64,000 nucleotides of DNA from Meghimatium bilineatum (taxonomy: Eukaryota; Mollusca; Gastropoda; Stylommatophora; Philomycidae). Made by a program: the position numbers and the translations under genes. Below are positions 21,096-32,465 of this stretch, in pieces. The notes under the pieces were generated by a model that had not been told where the DNA came from, did no database searches, and worked only from the letters and a program-made list of their open reading frames with translations. Where the stretch lies: assembly GCA_034231615.1 (NCBI GenBank), contig CM067312.1, forward strand, positions 2,707,001-2,771,000. The letters are read 5' to 3'. Each line of letters opens with the position of its first letter. Positions within the stretch are counted from its first letter, which is position 1.

Positions 21096-21750
21096 GGCGG
21101 CTTGATGTTATCAACCCCGGATATAAATTCCCATCTTCTCCTTTCCCCCCTCGACTGTTTCTTGAAAATAATTTTAGAAAGCGTTTCGTGTCTTGTTACA
21201 TGACCAAACACAACACGTTTATACCGTTTCACAACTGCTAAAAGTGATTCTTGATAATTATGCAGGTTATAACCTGCAAGTGTGTTTATTTGCTGGCGGA
21301 CAAATGTAGGCCCCCTATTTGTCTTGTGTTCTATTTAGCTAATTCTTAACTAACGTGTATATAGTTCTTGTTTTTTACAAGACTGAATTGCTCTTTCTGT
21401 GTCTGCATTGAGTGTCCAACTTTCACATCCTTATAAAAGTATACTTAGCACAAGCGAACTGAATAGACTGAATGTCCAACTTTCACATCTGAATAGACTG
21501 AATGTCCAACTTTCACATCTGAATAGACTGAATGTCCAACTTTCACATCTGAATAGACTGAATGTCCAACTTTCACATCTGAATAGACTGAATGTCCAAC
21601 TTTCACATCTGAATAGACTGAATGTCCAACTTTCACATTTGAATAGACTGAATGTCCAACTTTCACATCTGAATAGAATCAATGTCCAACTTTCACATCT
21701 GAATAAAAGTATACTTAGCACAAGCGATCGTATAAGCGTGCATGGGCCAT
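21096..21750 (-). mobile_element. LINE fragment (LINE-D) with internal minisatellite
   Basis: Minus strand reads CESWTL (RT C-terminal motif, amplified at 21450-21715), NADTERAIQSCKK, later VVFGHVTRHETLSKIIFKKQ and SRGERRRWEF. This matches the plus-strand fragment at 32680-33300 (VRRGKLVWYDRVMRHESLSK). Degraded. Confidence 0.7.
21450..21720. repeat. 30-bp minisatellite inside a LINE RT remnant, about 8.5 copies
   Basis: Unit GACTGAATGTCCAACTTTCA followed by CATCTGAATA. In minus-strand frame each unit encodes a variant of CESWTFSLFR, from the YGCESWTL motif of LINE RTs. AAAAGTATACTTAGCACAAG occurs on both edges (about 21436 and 21706), marking the amplified segment. Confidence 0.9.
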
Positions 21751-21784
21751 GAAGAGTTTCCTCCCACTGTTCACGTCAAGCCAG

Positions 21785-21960
21785 TAGCGTAAAAAGGGGG
21801 AGGGTAAGGGGTGGGAGAATTTCAACTCTTTCCCCTTAAGAAATTAGAACATGACATTTGGTACTGAGAAACAAGAAAATAGTGAACCCCACCCCCACCC
21901 CTAAATTCGTCAAAACCCAAATAAAAACTCACGACAATTAATTTATCTTCAAGAACGCAG
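21785..21960. repeat. G/C-run dispersed repeat copy
   Basis: GGGGGAGGG..GGGGTGGG, then TTAGAACATGACATTTGGTA, then CCCCACCCCCACCCC. Compare 6400 and 57390. Confidence 0.5.
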
Positions 21961-22024
21961 ATAATTATGTATTTCTTAACCGAGTACATATCCGAGCAAC
22001 ATACCGTCCAATATTTCTTGGTCA

Positions 22025-22325
22025 ATTGTCAGTTTTTGAATTATCAGTTGTCAATTGTCGGTTGTGAATTATCAGTAGTGAATTATCAGTAGTGAATTAT
22101 CAGTAGTCAATTATCAGTAGTCAATTGTCAGTTGTGAATTATCAATTGTCAATTGTCAGTTGTCAATTATCAGTTGTCAATTGTCATTTGTGAATTATCA
22201 TTTGTCAATTTTTAGTTGTCAATTGTCAGTTGTGAATTTTCAGTTATGAATTATCAGTTGTCAATTGTCAGTTGTCAATTGTCAGTTGTCAATTGTCGGT
22301 TGTCAATTGTCGTTTGTCAATTGAG
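22025..22325. repeat. ~14-bp degenerate array (TCAATTGTCAGTTG)n
   Basis: About 20 units of TCAATTGTCAGTTG with GAATTATCAG variants. TCAATTG is partly palindromic. Confidence 0.9.
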
Positions 22326-22334
22326 GCGAGAAAG

Positions 22335-22745
22335 AGTTAATTTTGAAGTGATATAGAACCAATTCAGATGTATGCAAGTGAATCATGGACACTCATCAGA
22401 ATAGTAACAATTATATTGAGGCAGCAGAGATACGGTTTATAGAAGAATATTAAGAATATCATGGATAGATATAAGGCGTAATAAAGATATACTGATAAAA
22501 GTTAATTCAAAAAGAGAGCAACTTACCCACATCAGAAAGAGACCATGAGAAGAGGAAAGATGAAAGAAATTGTAACAACAGGCAACTTGAAAAGCAAGAG
22601 AAGAAGGGGAAGACCAAGAGAGAAGATGCTTGACAACCTAGTAGTGTGGCCACAGAGTAGATCTGTATCGGAGATGATTGACAGCACACGAACTAGAAGA
22701 CTGTGTTATGCGATGATAAACAGCGCCACACAGCATGGATCATAA
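22335..22745 (+). mobile_element. LINE 3' fragment (LINE-E)
   Basis: Reads YRRILRISWIDIRRNKDILI around 22430-22500, then GNLKSKRRRGRPREKMLDNL, SRSVSEMIDSTRTRRLCYAM and INSATQHGS-stop at 22745. This is homologous to the end of 54850-55798 (GRQREKLLDSL..TAYDSRHGT). RT C-terminal end only. Confidence 0.75.
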
Positions 22746-23274
22746 CAACACATAACTACGGTACTAGTTCACACGATGGCACCTGTTTATGACTGAGATT
22801 TCAAATATACCTAAGTACTGAATTTTGTTTTCATTAGCATACTAATTGCTGATAATAACTTTCTCCTCTGGCTGGATCATAATATTAGTGGTAACTTTCT
22901 ACAAGAAACGAAATTAACGTGTACAATTTAAATATCTATTGCAAATGAACAGCTGCAGTGTTTGGTGTAGAATTATAAAATATTTTCAATAGTTACCTTA
23001 AAATCTTGGTCAGTAAATATTTGTACACATATCCAAAGTACAGCGCCCACTACCATCACGTTGTCGTCGGTAGTATTGTTGTTATTTTGTCATAGTTCTG
23101 GTACCAACTTCATGTTGTATCAATAACTTTAAAAAATATAAAGGGATGTAATATTGTTTGTAAAGAGGAAACGAAGGGAAAGTACTCTCGTAATATACAT
23201 TAGTTATTGTTGATATGCGTTAGTTCCCTTTAATGAACTGCTACCTTCAAATACAAATATAAAGTAAAGACTGT
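22746..23274. other. No gene recognised
   Basis: AT-rich spacer between LINE and palindromic element. Nothing assignable. Confidence 0.4.
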
Positions 23275-23510
23275 GAGGAGAGGAGATGGCTACCGCCCTC
23301 ATATAGCAGAACCTATGACATGTGTGAGATTGTTAATATCTCACACCGCTATGGCAGTAAAATACTATGGATTTACCTTAGATATATTTATAAGATAAAC
23401 TTATGGTAAATCAGCAGTATGTTACTGCCGTAGCAGTGTGAGATATTAACCATCTCATCACACATTTCAGAGGTTCTGCTATATGAGGGCGGCAGCCATC
23501 TCCTCTCCTA
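23275..23510. mobile_element. Palindromic foldback MITE (~235 bp)
   Basis: The left half runs GAGGAGAGGAGATGGCTACC, GCCCTCATATAGCAGAACCT, GTGTGAGATTGTTAATATCT, CACACCGCTATGGCAGTAA. The right half is its reverse complement with small differences, ending AGCCATCTCCTCTCCT. Arms are about 105 bp with a short AT-rich middle. No ORF. The superfamily is unknown and no clear target duplication is seen. Confidence 0.85.
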
Positions 23511-23817
23511 AATAAGTGAAATGTTCTACTTTGTCTAGTTTATTGTTATTTACTTGTGTTCAAGAGGTCACGGGTTCGAAAAAGGCTCATGTCGTCTTGT
23601 TTATAAGGTGGATTTTTTTTCGAGATCCCTGTGGATTATCACTTGAAGCTACGGAGTTACGTGCTATGAGTGGTACTCTCGGCAGGCGCCGTGCCGCGTC
23701 GTTGAGAGGGACGGAGTACATATGGGAAACCAAGTACAGTGAAGTCAATCTTCTACGACTTTTAAACCATTTTTATATATGTATATATTATATAATGACA
23801 GATAGTGGGTTCACTAA

Positions 23818-24015
23818 CTGGTTACCCCAGTAGAAACTGGAGTAAAGCATGGAAGTCTTATGTCACCAATACTGTTCAGCATCGCGCTTGACTGGGTAAA
23901 TGCGAAAGTGCCAATGACAAAAACAAACTTGACATCAAATGGATTAACAACGGAACTTTAGAAGACCTGGGTTTCGCAGACGACATTGCATTATTGAGTT
24001 CAAGGCATCTAATGA
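23818..24015 (+). mobile_element. LINE reverse-transcriptase palm fragment
   Basis: Reads TPVETGVKHGSLMSPILFSI-ALDWV (motif B region), IKWINNGTLEDLGFADDIAL-LSS in a shifted frame (FADD catalytic box at about 23960). A different LINE lineage from its neighbours. About 200 bp only. Confidence 0.65.
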
Positions 24016-24054
24016 GTACACGTGAAATCACAGAGACGTCAACTATCTCTTTAA

Positions 24055-24110
24055 GTCTACGCTAACTAGCAAACACTATATACTAGCTATATAGTGTTTA
24101 TATGAGTGTG
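24055..24110. repeat. Short hairpin, 12-bp stem
   Basis: AAACACTATATACTAGCTAT ATAGTGTTT forms a stem AAACACTATATA/TATATAGTGTTT just upstream of the LINE-B 5' end. ATACTAGCTA also recurs at 27415-27440 past its 3' end. Confidence 0.6.
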
Positions 24111-24203
24111 GTTGACGATTAGCGCAACTCTTCCACACTATAAACCAACTTCAGCGCTAGTCATTTCTCAACCCATTTATTTATTTATCTTTATTAATTA
24201 AAT

Positions 24204-25658
24204 ATGAAGAGAACAAAGTGTGAATCAATCCTAGTTGGTTCATGGAATGTTCGGACACTTACGGATATCTCAGATGTAAACAGACCAGAAAGAAGAACAG
24301 CACTAATTGCTAAAGAATTGGCCCGTTATAATCTGGATATTGTTGCACTTAGTGAAACGCGGTTTGCAGATGAGGGTCAGTTGACAGAGAGAGGTGGAGG
24401 GTATACATTCTTCTGGATAGGACGTAAAAACACAGAGAGGCGTGAATCAGGTGTTGGTTTTGCTATAAAATCATCTCTGGTGCAGAAACTTCCAGGTCTG
24501 CCTCGAGGAATTAGCGATCGCTTGATGTCGTTGCGATTGAAAGTGAGCAAAAATAACTTTGCCACATTACTTTCTGCATATGCGCCGACAATGACAAATC
24601 CTGATGAGGAAAAGGATAAATTCTATGAAGAGTTAGATGCCGCTATATCTGGTACACCGAGAACTGATAAACTCATTATCCTGGGTGATTTCAATGCCCG
24701 AGTTGGCAAAGACTCCCAGACATGGCAAGGTGTTCTTGGACGTCATGGGATTGGTAAATGTAACAGCAATGGTTCCCTTCTTTTAAAGCTATGTTCTGTG
24801 CACGAACTCACTATCACCAACACTATGTTTCGTTTGCCAACGCGCAAAAAGACCTCTTGGATGCATCCACGATCCAAGCAGTGGCATCTTATAGACTATA
24901 TCATAACCAGAAAAAGGGACATCAAAGATGTTCGTGTCACAAAAGCAATGTGTGGAGCTGAATGCTGGACTGATCACCGGCTTATAGTATCCAAACTAAA
25001 TTTCACCATTGCAAGAAAAAGACGTCCACAGGGACAAAAGATAGAAAAACGCCTAAACACTGATCGGTTGAGTAACCACGATATAAAAAATAATCTCTCC
25101 AAGGATCTCGACGTAGCCTTGGGAGACTTAGATCTTCTTAATACCACATCTGAAGATAGCTGGGCTTCGTTTAAAGGAATTATTTACGCCAAAGCGAAGG
25201 AACATCTGGGAGTGAAGGTACATAAACACCAATACTGGTTTGATGATAATAATTTTGAGATAACATCCTTGTTAGAAGAGAAACACAAAGCTTTCAAGAA
25301 ACTACAAGGGGCAGCATCTTCACCGTGCAAGAAAGTAGCCTATAACAAGATCCGTAACACTTGTCAAAAGAAGCTTAGAGAGATAAAGGATAAATGGCTA
25401 AGTCGAAAAGCTGAAGAAATTCAAATGTTTGCAGACAGAAAGGACTATAAGCAATTCTATGAGGCTTTAAGAACTATCTATGGTCCACACTCATCGGGAT
25501 CACCACCTCTATTAAATGCCGATTCGTCGAAGCTTTTCTCTGATAAAAATGACATCTTAAATCGTTGGGCTGAACATTTTGAAGAAATCCTAAACAAACC
25601 ATCAGTAATAAATGAAGAAGTCATAAACAGAATACCACAACTTAGGATAAGAGAATAA
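24204..25658 (+). pseudogene. LINE-B APE endonuclease and linker
   Basis: 484 codons. Endonuclease motifs: SILVGSWNVRTLTDISDVN (N), LDIVALSETRFADEG (catalytic Glu), LSAYAPTM, LIILGDFNARVG (Asp/Asn), LIDYIITRKRD and WTDHRLIVSKL (terminal Asp-His). A charged linker follows. The stop at 25658 is caused by a +/-1 shift; reading resumes as ITRLPPSSQEVIIAIKQM in another frame. The endonuclease itself looks intact. Confidence 0.9.
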
Positions 25659-26905
25659 CTCGATTACCCCCAAGCAGTCAAGAGGTTATTATAGCGATTA
25701 AACAAATGTCAAATGATAAAGCTCCAGGTTTGGATGCCTTACCTGCTGAAATTTATAAAAATGGCGGACCACTGCTGATTAAAAAACTAACTGACATTTT
25801 TGGTATTTTCTGGAACTCAGGTACATTGCCTCAAGATCTAAAAGATGCTTCTATAGTGCACCTATATAAAGGCAAAGGTACCAAACAGTCTTGCGATAAT
25901 CATAGGGGCATATCACTTTTGTCTATAGCTGGTAAAATTCTCGCTCGTGTCATACTCTACAGATTAAATAATTCTCTACTAAACGAGCTACTCCCAGAGA
26001 GTCAGTGCGGTTTTCGTGCAGGTCGTGGTACAGTTGATATGATATTCTCTGCACGACAAATTCAGGAAAAGTCACAAGAGCAACATAGTGAACTCTTAGC
26101 AACATTTGTGGACTTAACTAAGAAGGACTGTGGAAGGTGCTTACAAAGTTCGGATGCCCCCCAAAACTTGTCACTGTGATACGACAATTTCATGACGGTA
26201 TGATGGCTAGTGTTATCTGCGACGGAGGAGTATCTCCTGCATTCCCTGTCACAAATGGTGTAAAGCAGGGATGTGTGCTGGCCCCTACTCTTTTCAGCCT
26301 GTTATTTACAGCCATGTTAACGGAAACACACCATAGTAATGAAACAGCAGGCATAATGATCAATTACAGAACGGATGGTGGTCTTTTCAATTTACGTCGT
26401 CTAAAAGCAAACACGAAAACTAAATCTAGTACTGTTAGAGAATTACTTTATGCTGACGACTGTGCATTGTATGCTGACTCTGTCGTAAACATGCAGAGCA
26501 CCAAAAAACAGAAGTCATGCACCAAGCAACATCAAATAGCCAACATACTGCTACTTCCATCATCGTCAATCAGGAAAAACTGCAGGTAGTCGACAATTTT
26601 ACTTACCTTGGAAGCACTCTCTCTCGCGATGTCAACATTGATGTGGAAATTAACAATAGACTGGCAAAAGCTAGTGCTGTATTTGGCAGATTACGCAAAA
26701 ATGTATGGGACAGAAGAGGTATAAGAACAACCACCAAACTACAAGTATATCATGCTGCTGTTATACCAACCTTACTATACGCCTGCGAAACGTGGACAGT
26801 GTATGCTAGACATGCAAGAAAGTTAAATCATTTCCATCTTACCTGCCTACGTAAATTACTAAACATCCATTGGTGGGACAAAGTACCAGACTACGAGGTC
26901 TTGGA
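25650..26905 (+). pseudogene. LINE-B reverse transcriptase, catalytic motif A lost
   Basis: DKAPGLDALPAEIYKNGG, NHRGISLLSIAGKILARVIL, LPESQCGFRAGRGTVDMIF are present. At about 26120 VDLTK jumps directly to KDCGRCLQ (VDLTK / EGLWKVLTKFG), so the usual AFD.V segment carrying the motif A Asp is deleted. Motif B (KQGCVLAPTLFSLLF) and YADDCALYAD survive. A second deletion and shift near 26500 removes sequence before KKTEVMHQ. The C-terminal LLYACETWTVY and KLLNIHWWDKVPD follow. The enzyme cannot work. Confidence 0.88.
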
Positions 26906-26939
26906 AAAATGAACCTCAATAAGCATCCACACAATACTT

Positions 26940-27338
26940 ATGAAGGCGCAGGCACGCTGGGCAGGCCATCTTGTGCGTATGGAGAACTCGCGTTTGCCAA
27001 AACAAATATATTATGGAGAACTCAAGGCAGGATTTCGAAAAGCTGGTGGACAGAAAAAGCGTTTCAAAGACACGCTCAAATCATCCTTGAAAAATCTTAA
27101 CATTGACGTAGGCGCTTGGGAGAGCCTCGCTCAGGATAGAACAGCATGGCGTTACAGCATTAGAACGGGAGCACTAGCGGCAGAAGAATTCAGACAAGAA
27201 ACTGCAAGACAGAAGCGGACACGTAGAAAAGAAAAAACATCTCAACCTCACACAGATACCTTCTATTGTTGTCAATTCTGTAAAAGAACATTTTGTGCGC
27301 GCATTGGACTTGCTAGTCATTTAAAAACGCACTATTAA
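26940..27338 (+). pseudogene. LINE-B C-terminal domain with C2H2-like finger
   Basis: AQARWAGHLVRMENSRLPKQ, GGQKKRFKDTLKSSLKNLNI, TAWRYSIRTGALAAEE and FYCCQFCKRTFCARIGLASH-LKTHY. The C..C..(12)..H...H spacing is a classic zinc finger at the protein end. It lies in a different frame from the preceding segment. Confidence 0.85.
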
Positions 27339-27420
27339 CTTTATTATTTTATTATTTATTGTTATTATTATTATGGTTGAGTTTTTGCATCGTCGATCAC
27401 GACGGACGAACATCATATAC

Positions 27421-28790
27421 TAGCTACTATATACTAGCTAGCTTATCTTGCCTCTGACTTGCGACTAGATGCACAAACCCTGTGGGTTGCTTCTTCGGTC
27501 TCTTGGATCCTAAACTGAGTCCTAGAAACTGACTCCTAAAACTGACTATCTGCCTAGTCCACCTGGAGACTGAAAACTGGAACTTCTTGACTCTAGTCCT
27601 CCTGAGGACTCTAGTGGTGTAGTGAACTGCTGTCCAACGCATTACTTCACCGAGAATGAGTAGTAACTCCAACGTAATAACTAGTAGTAACTCCAACGTA
27701 ATAACTAGTAGTAACTCCAACGTAATAACTAGTAGTAACTCCAACGTAATAACTAGTAGTAACTCCAACGTAATAACTAGTAGTAACTCCAACGTAATAA
27801 CTAGTAGTGACTTCAAGGTAGTATAAATTCCCTCAGTCTCTGTCACACAGACTACAACTGACTGTATTACTAAAACTCCATAACTCAAACTGTTGTAAAA
27901 CTAAAACTGACTATCACTGAAAACTCCATAACTCCAAAACTGTTGCAAACTAATCTCTCTGTTACTAAAACTCAACTGTGCGTTCCAAAAACTGAACTCC
28001 AACTGCATAGGTCGTGATTCCTGCACAAGATAATCATAATTAACTCGTGATGCTAGTGTTTACTGCACTTCCTCGTATGAATCCATCCTATGTTTCACTT
28101 CAACACGATACTGACTTTGACATACTACAGATAAAATCCTCTCACCTACAACATAGTACCCATGAACTACATACAGGTAACTTATCTCTCTCGGTGGAAA
28201 TCCCCATAACTCAAACTGTTGCAAAACTAAAACTGATTATCACTGAAAAATGCATATCTCAAAGCTGTCCGTTACTATAAACTCATCTCTCAGTTGCAAA
28301 AACTGAACTCCTACTGTGTATTCCTGTAATTGTTGACTTGCAGGAAACGACAACAAGGCTACAATATTTTTTCAGAACAAATTAGCCTGCAAATTAACGT
28401 ATTGCAAAACAATAATTATGGACTTTACTAATATAAACAATGTGATACAAATAAATAATAATATACTAGAAAAAGAAGAATATTTTGGGAAGCAGAATAA
28501 CAACAAATGGAGACTCAAGTAGAGAAATTATGACCAGAATAGTTCTGGCATCAAGTACATCCAACTCACTTTCAAACATTTGGAGATAAGAAAAACTCTG
28601 CATTTATACAAAGCTTCGACTGTTCAACGAATGTGAATAACCAAATGGTCAGAGGGTGTCCGACAAAGTGGATGGTGCCGCAGTAACCTAATGAACAAAT
28701 AGTCAAGCAAAATAAATTAAACAGGTTACTAAAACACTTACCTTGCCTATTAATAAAAATATATTTAAAAAAGTATATATAAAAAAACAT
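27421..28790. other. Degenerate ACT-rich repeats, no gene
   Basis: 27440-28310 is dominated by diverged ACTCCAAAACTG / CTAAAACTGACT units with a partial duplication (AACTCAAACTGTTG at 27883 and 28207). 28310-28790 has no recognisable content. Confidence 0.5.
27640..27815. repeat. 24-bp minisatellite, about 6.5 copies
   Basis: Unit AGTAGTAACTCCAACGTAAT plus AACT, almost invariant. Confidence 0.93.
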
Positions 28791-28794
28791 ACAA

Positions 28795-30195
28795 TAAAAC
28801 TAAACAGGACAATTCTCCACGTATCGGCTCAAATTGAACCTTTTTCAAGAGACAAACAACAGAAAACAACAAAATAAAAAACAAAATAGATGACTAGATT
28901 TCATCAAGCCCCGTATCCATAGCGCAGGGATGGCAACGCATCTAGTAAAAGTGAAAATGCGTGCATTCATTATAAACAAACCGAAAGTGGGAAATTAGAG
29001 GCACTATAGATGAATGCAAGAATAATAAAAGAAAAAGATAAGAAAAATACCACTTTTGTCACTCTATCAGACAGGCAGGTTTTAAGAACATAGTCACAAC
29101 AGGCAAGACTGAAGGGAACAGAGGCAGATGGGGACGTGAGAAAATATTCATGTGACAACCTAGCAAGGCTTGGAAACAACGATCCTGATAACAATACTGT
29201 GAACAGAGAACCATGGTCACCTACGCCAACCAGAATGGCACATGATAATGATAGATGAGTAATGATGAGGTTGTGTGGTGATGGGGTGAGTGGGTTTGTG
29301 GAAGGAAGGATACAAGAAGAACCATCATTTGAAAACGCATGGAATGAATGTGAAACCAAATATAGACATAAACATATATATAAAACCAAACCTAAACATA
29401 CATAGAAATGTATACACACACCAAGAGTTAAGAAATAAATATATAACAAAATGGACACAGATGTGTGAAGGATACCCACACAAAATGCACAGGCATGTAA
29501 ATGTATCCACACATAGGAAAGGGCTCACACCAGAATAGGCATACATATTGACACAGAATGGAGATACGTGCATTAACATAAACAAGCACTCACATAAATA
29601 TATATATACATATACATAAATATAAACATGCATCCACGTAAACACTTTCTCACATAAATAAAAACAACAACATGAACATTCTTACACATAGAAACATATA
29701 CATATATTAATGTAAATATAAACGTTCGTTCACATAAAGATAATGCTATAACAACTGCATATGTATACATACAAATGTGTGGCCCAATGTAATTGTGTGG
29801 ATACATAGAACCATGTAAAACAAAATGCATATACAAATAACTATACATGTGTGGGCACCCATCGAAGAGACAACTGCAATAACAACGAGGAAATCAAAAT
29901 CTAAATATGTAAATGATTTAACAATAACAAAATGGCAGAGTACAAAATAATCACATATTGACATACACAAACGAAAGTAGACATAAAGGAAATATATAGA
30001 AGTACGGCAAACACAAAAATAATTACTCACGAAAGTGTACAAAGACAAATAATTACAAGAATCAGTGCAATACGGGAGTAGAGGGTATAAAGAAAAGGTG
30101 GGTAACTCAAACAAAACGGTGATTAATGTTCATTACGTGTGGTTGCAAGACTCCCATATGACAAATGAGACGATATTCCAAGGACTGACGTTGCC
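28795..30195 (-). mobile_element. Penelope-like element remnant (second family), 3' end
   Basis: The minus strand at 30190-30105 encodes QSLEYRLICHMGVLQPHVMN-INHRFV-stop, homologous to the C-terminus of the other element's GIY-YIG ORF (ALENRLIFELGTIKPFG). A long A/C-rich 3' region (29300-30100 on the plus strand) follows. Near 28845-28815 is TTGAAAAAGGTTCAATTTGA then GCCGATACGTGG, the same CTTGAAAAAGG..CCGAaACGT signature as at 14955-14980. 5' truncated. Confidence 0.65.
29070..29245 (+). mobile_element. LINE-E 3' fragment, very degraded
   Basis: GAACATAGTCACAACAGGCA encodes the NIVTTGK motif, then a shifted GRWGRE and NREPWSPTPTRMAH-like end, comparable with 54850-55798 (NIITTGKIEGTRDRGRQREK). 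Confidence 0.4.
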
Positions 30196-30204
30196 GGTCA
30201 CCGG

Positions 30205-30440
30205 TAATTGCAAGCTAATGTAGCCTGTAGCCATGCCCATGTTGTATATGATATTGCAAGCTAATGTAGCCTATAGCCGTGTACAAGTTGTATATGATAT
30301 TGCAACCTAATGTTACCTGTAGCCATGCCAATGTTGTATATGATATTGCAAGCTAATGTAACCTGTAGCCATGCCCATGTTGTATATGATATTGCAAGCT
30401 AATGTAGCCTGTAGCCATGCCCATGTTGTATATGATATTA
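30205..30440. repeat. ~46-bp tandem repeat, 5 copies
   Basis: Unit GCAAGCTAATGTAGCCTGTA followed by GCCATGCCCATGTTGTATAT. Low divergence. Confidence 0.92.
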
Positions 30441-30584
30441 CTGTTCTGGAAAAAAACTTGGCTAGCATATTCTACGTGAAATCCCGGCTATTTTTGGTAG
30501 CAATCGACTCTTCTGTGACGTTTTGTAGTCCATTTCACATCCTTTTGTGCATGTAGATTTTCATGAACAATTATAAGGCAGCAG

Positions 30585-30670
30585 ACTTAATCTGAACCAG
30601 GTTTGTTCTGCAGGCACCTATTCGCCTCGCAACTTGAGTCAACATGTTTCTTGTATTCGACTAATCGGCA
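30585..30670 (-). mobile_element. tSINE-family fragment
   Basis: Minus strand GTTGACTCAAGTTGCGAGGC, then GAATAGGTGCC. Colinear with 42690-42770 and with the core of 15209-15367. Confidence 0.5.
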
Positions 30671-31139
30671 AAAATATCTTGAGCAATAAGTGTCAGTCAG
30701 GCAAAACTGCTGACTTGTGTAAACATGCCATATGGAAAGTTAGGAAATGAGTTTTCAGGACCTGGTGCAAATCTTCTGATTTGCTTCTATAACTACTCGA
30801 TGACATCTTAACTGCCTTATACTTGACACTACATCGCAGGATGTGTGTGTTGAAGAGCTGGCATGTCACTTTTGTGTGTTCGCACACTTATAACGGTCAT
30901 AAAAGCGAAATGGCAATATTGTAATAAAGTAAAATCGAAATAAAAGAAGAACGCATTGTAGTAGTCGAGAAACTTAAGTAAAAAAATATAATGGTAGAAT
31001 ATTATCAGAGAAAAGGGCGTATGGTGTTCATTACATTGGTTTGCCTTTCAAACGTTTTAAGAATATCAAACTCTTATTTGTGGAAAATCTGGAGAACATT
31101 TCGAATGATATTAAAACATTAGCATAGTAAGTCTATCTG

Positions 31140-31190
31140 TTGGAGTCGTTGATTGGAGTCGTTGGTTGGAGTCGTTGGGTGGAGTGCTTC
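31140..31190. repeat. 14-bp repeat, 4 copies
   Basis: Unit GTTGGTTGGAGTC and variants. Confidence 0.8.
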
Positions 31191-31369
31191 GTCTGAGCAG
31201 TGTTTGTAGAAAAAAGGAGGGTATTAGATACGATTATTTTTTTTTTAAATATTGCTTGGGGGAGGGGGAGGTTAACGACCTAAAAAATTAGCTGTTGTGA
31301 GAGTTGTTGGTGACTTTTATTGAAGAAAATAAAATTATAAAATCACATGGTGCCTTGTTCTATTGTGCC

Positions 31370-31640
31370 TGTGGTTAGATATTATCTTGGGTTCATGTCT
31401 TAGTCTGTTACGTATCGTTATAGTGTGCGTAATTTCGTTATAGTGCACACAATTTTTTCTGAACCTTACTGAACAAATCGTGAAATTTCCTTTTGTCCTT
31501 TGCTCGGCTACTAGGCAACTGTTTATTTTTTTCTTTTAAGAGGTTTATAAATTAATATTTTCTCTGTATTCGTGTACTTATTATAGATCGAAACGTCAAG
31601 TGTTTCGTTCTTATTCATTCTATTATAATTGTTTTTGTAA
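31370..31640 (+). mobile_element. Possible Penelope-like 3' terminus
   Basis: Contains ATAGATCGAAACGTCAAGTG at 31583, resembling the CGAAACGTCG signature at 14975 and 41470. No ORF attached. Confidence 0.3.
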
Positions 31641-31748
31641 TATTTTTATTGGTATTTGCAACACATTTGTATTTATTCTCTAATATTACAATGTTGGCAT
31701 GAAGATTGAATTTATGATTTACCTTTAGTTTCTATCAGAATATAGTTG

Positions 31749-31772
31749 TGTGTGTGTGTGTGTGTGTGTGTT
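31749..31772. repeat. (GT)n microsatellite
   Basis: About 11 GT units. Confidence 0.9.
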
Positions 31773-31779
31773 TTAAGTT

Positions 31780-32465
31780 TGCTTGTAGTTCATAATTTAC
31801 CTAGTTGACATTTTGAAACTCCTTGTCTCGAGTTCTCTTTCCATTCTTCCGTCGTCGGTAAACACTATCCCAAGATATTTAAATTCCTAGGCGTGTTTCA
31901 GTAGTTGATCATTTATCTCTATATTGATTCTATTGGGTTTTCTGCCTATAGACATTACTTATGTTTTTCAGTGTTGATATTCATGTTGTGATTGATGCAG
32001 CTTTTGTTGAGCAGGTTTATGTGATCTTGCTGCTCTTCACTTGAACTGTGGATCAGTCACTGATCATCAGCAAAGAGTAGGTAATCTGGCTGGTCAACGT
32101 GTGGTGGTGATTTTACTGTTTTGATAATATTATCCATATGAATGATAAACAATAATGGTGATTAGACCTGGTCTAACGCCAGATGTTAATGAAATCCACT
32201 TCGTAAGTCTTGTTCTAACTGCACTTTCACTATCTGTGTATATGACTCTTGTTCTGCAACTGGTACTTTTATTGCAAAATTCTCAAGAATACTTCAGAGC
32301 AGTTCTCTGTTTATTCGTTCTAAAGTTTTATTTTGATCTATAAAATCAATATTCATTTATTGTTTGTATTCTAATTTCTTTTCACTAATTTGTCGTAGAG
32401 AAAACATTGCATCTGGAAACTCTCTACTTTTTCTAAACTCCAACTCTTCCGGACTATTTAGGGTC
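31780..32465 (-). mobile_element. LINE-C reverse-transcriptase fragment
   Basis: Minus strand reads VRTRLTKWISLTSGVRPGLI (motif B region, about 32210-32150), and at 31905-31800 EFKYLGIVFTDDGRMERELE-TRS. The region between is stop-rich. Same family as 7198 and 46831. Confidence 0.7.

Larger units (their letters stand above)
24189..27420 (+). mobile_element. RTE-like LINE (LINE-B), nearly full length but defective
   Basis: A single retrotransposon: APE endonuclease (24204-25658), reverse transcriptase (25650-26900), C-terminal domain with a C2H2-like finger (26940-27338), and a 3' UTR rich in ATT. Fragments of the family are at 11161, 33960 and 51725. The clade (RTE/RTE-X-like) is inferred from the NVRTL..NRPERRTALIAKEL start and the QGGQKKRFKDTLK end, a layout common in mollusc and fish genomes. 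At least three frame breaks and missing RT segments make it non-autonomous. Confidence 0.9.

Noticed and set aside
29325..30114. Overlapping minus-strand ORFs rich in Cys, Tyr and Phe
   Set aside because: Low-complexity A/C-rich 3' region of a Penelope-like remnant; composition explains the ORFs.
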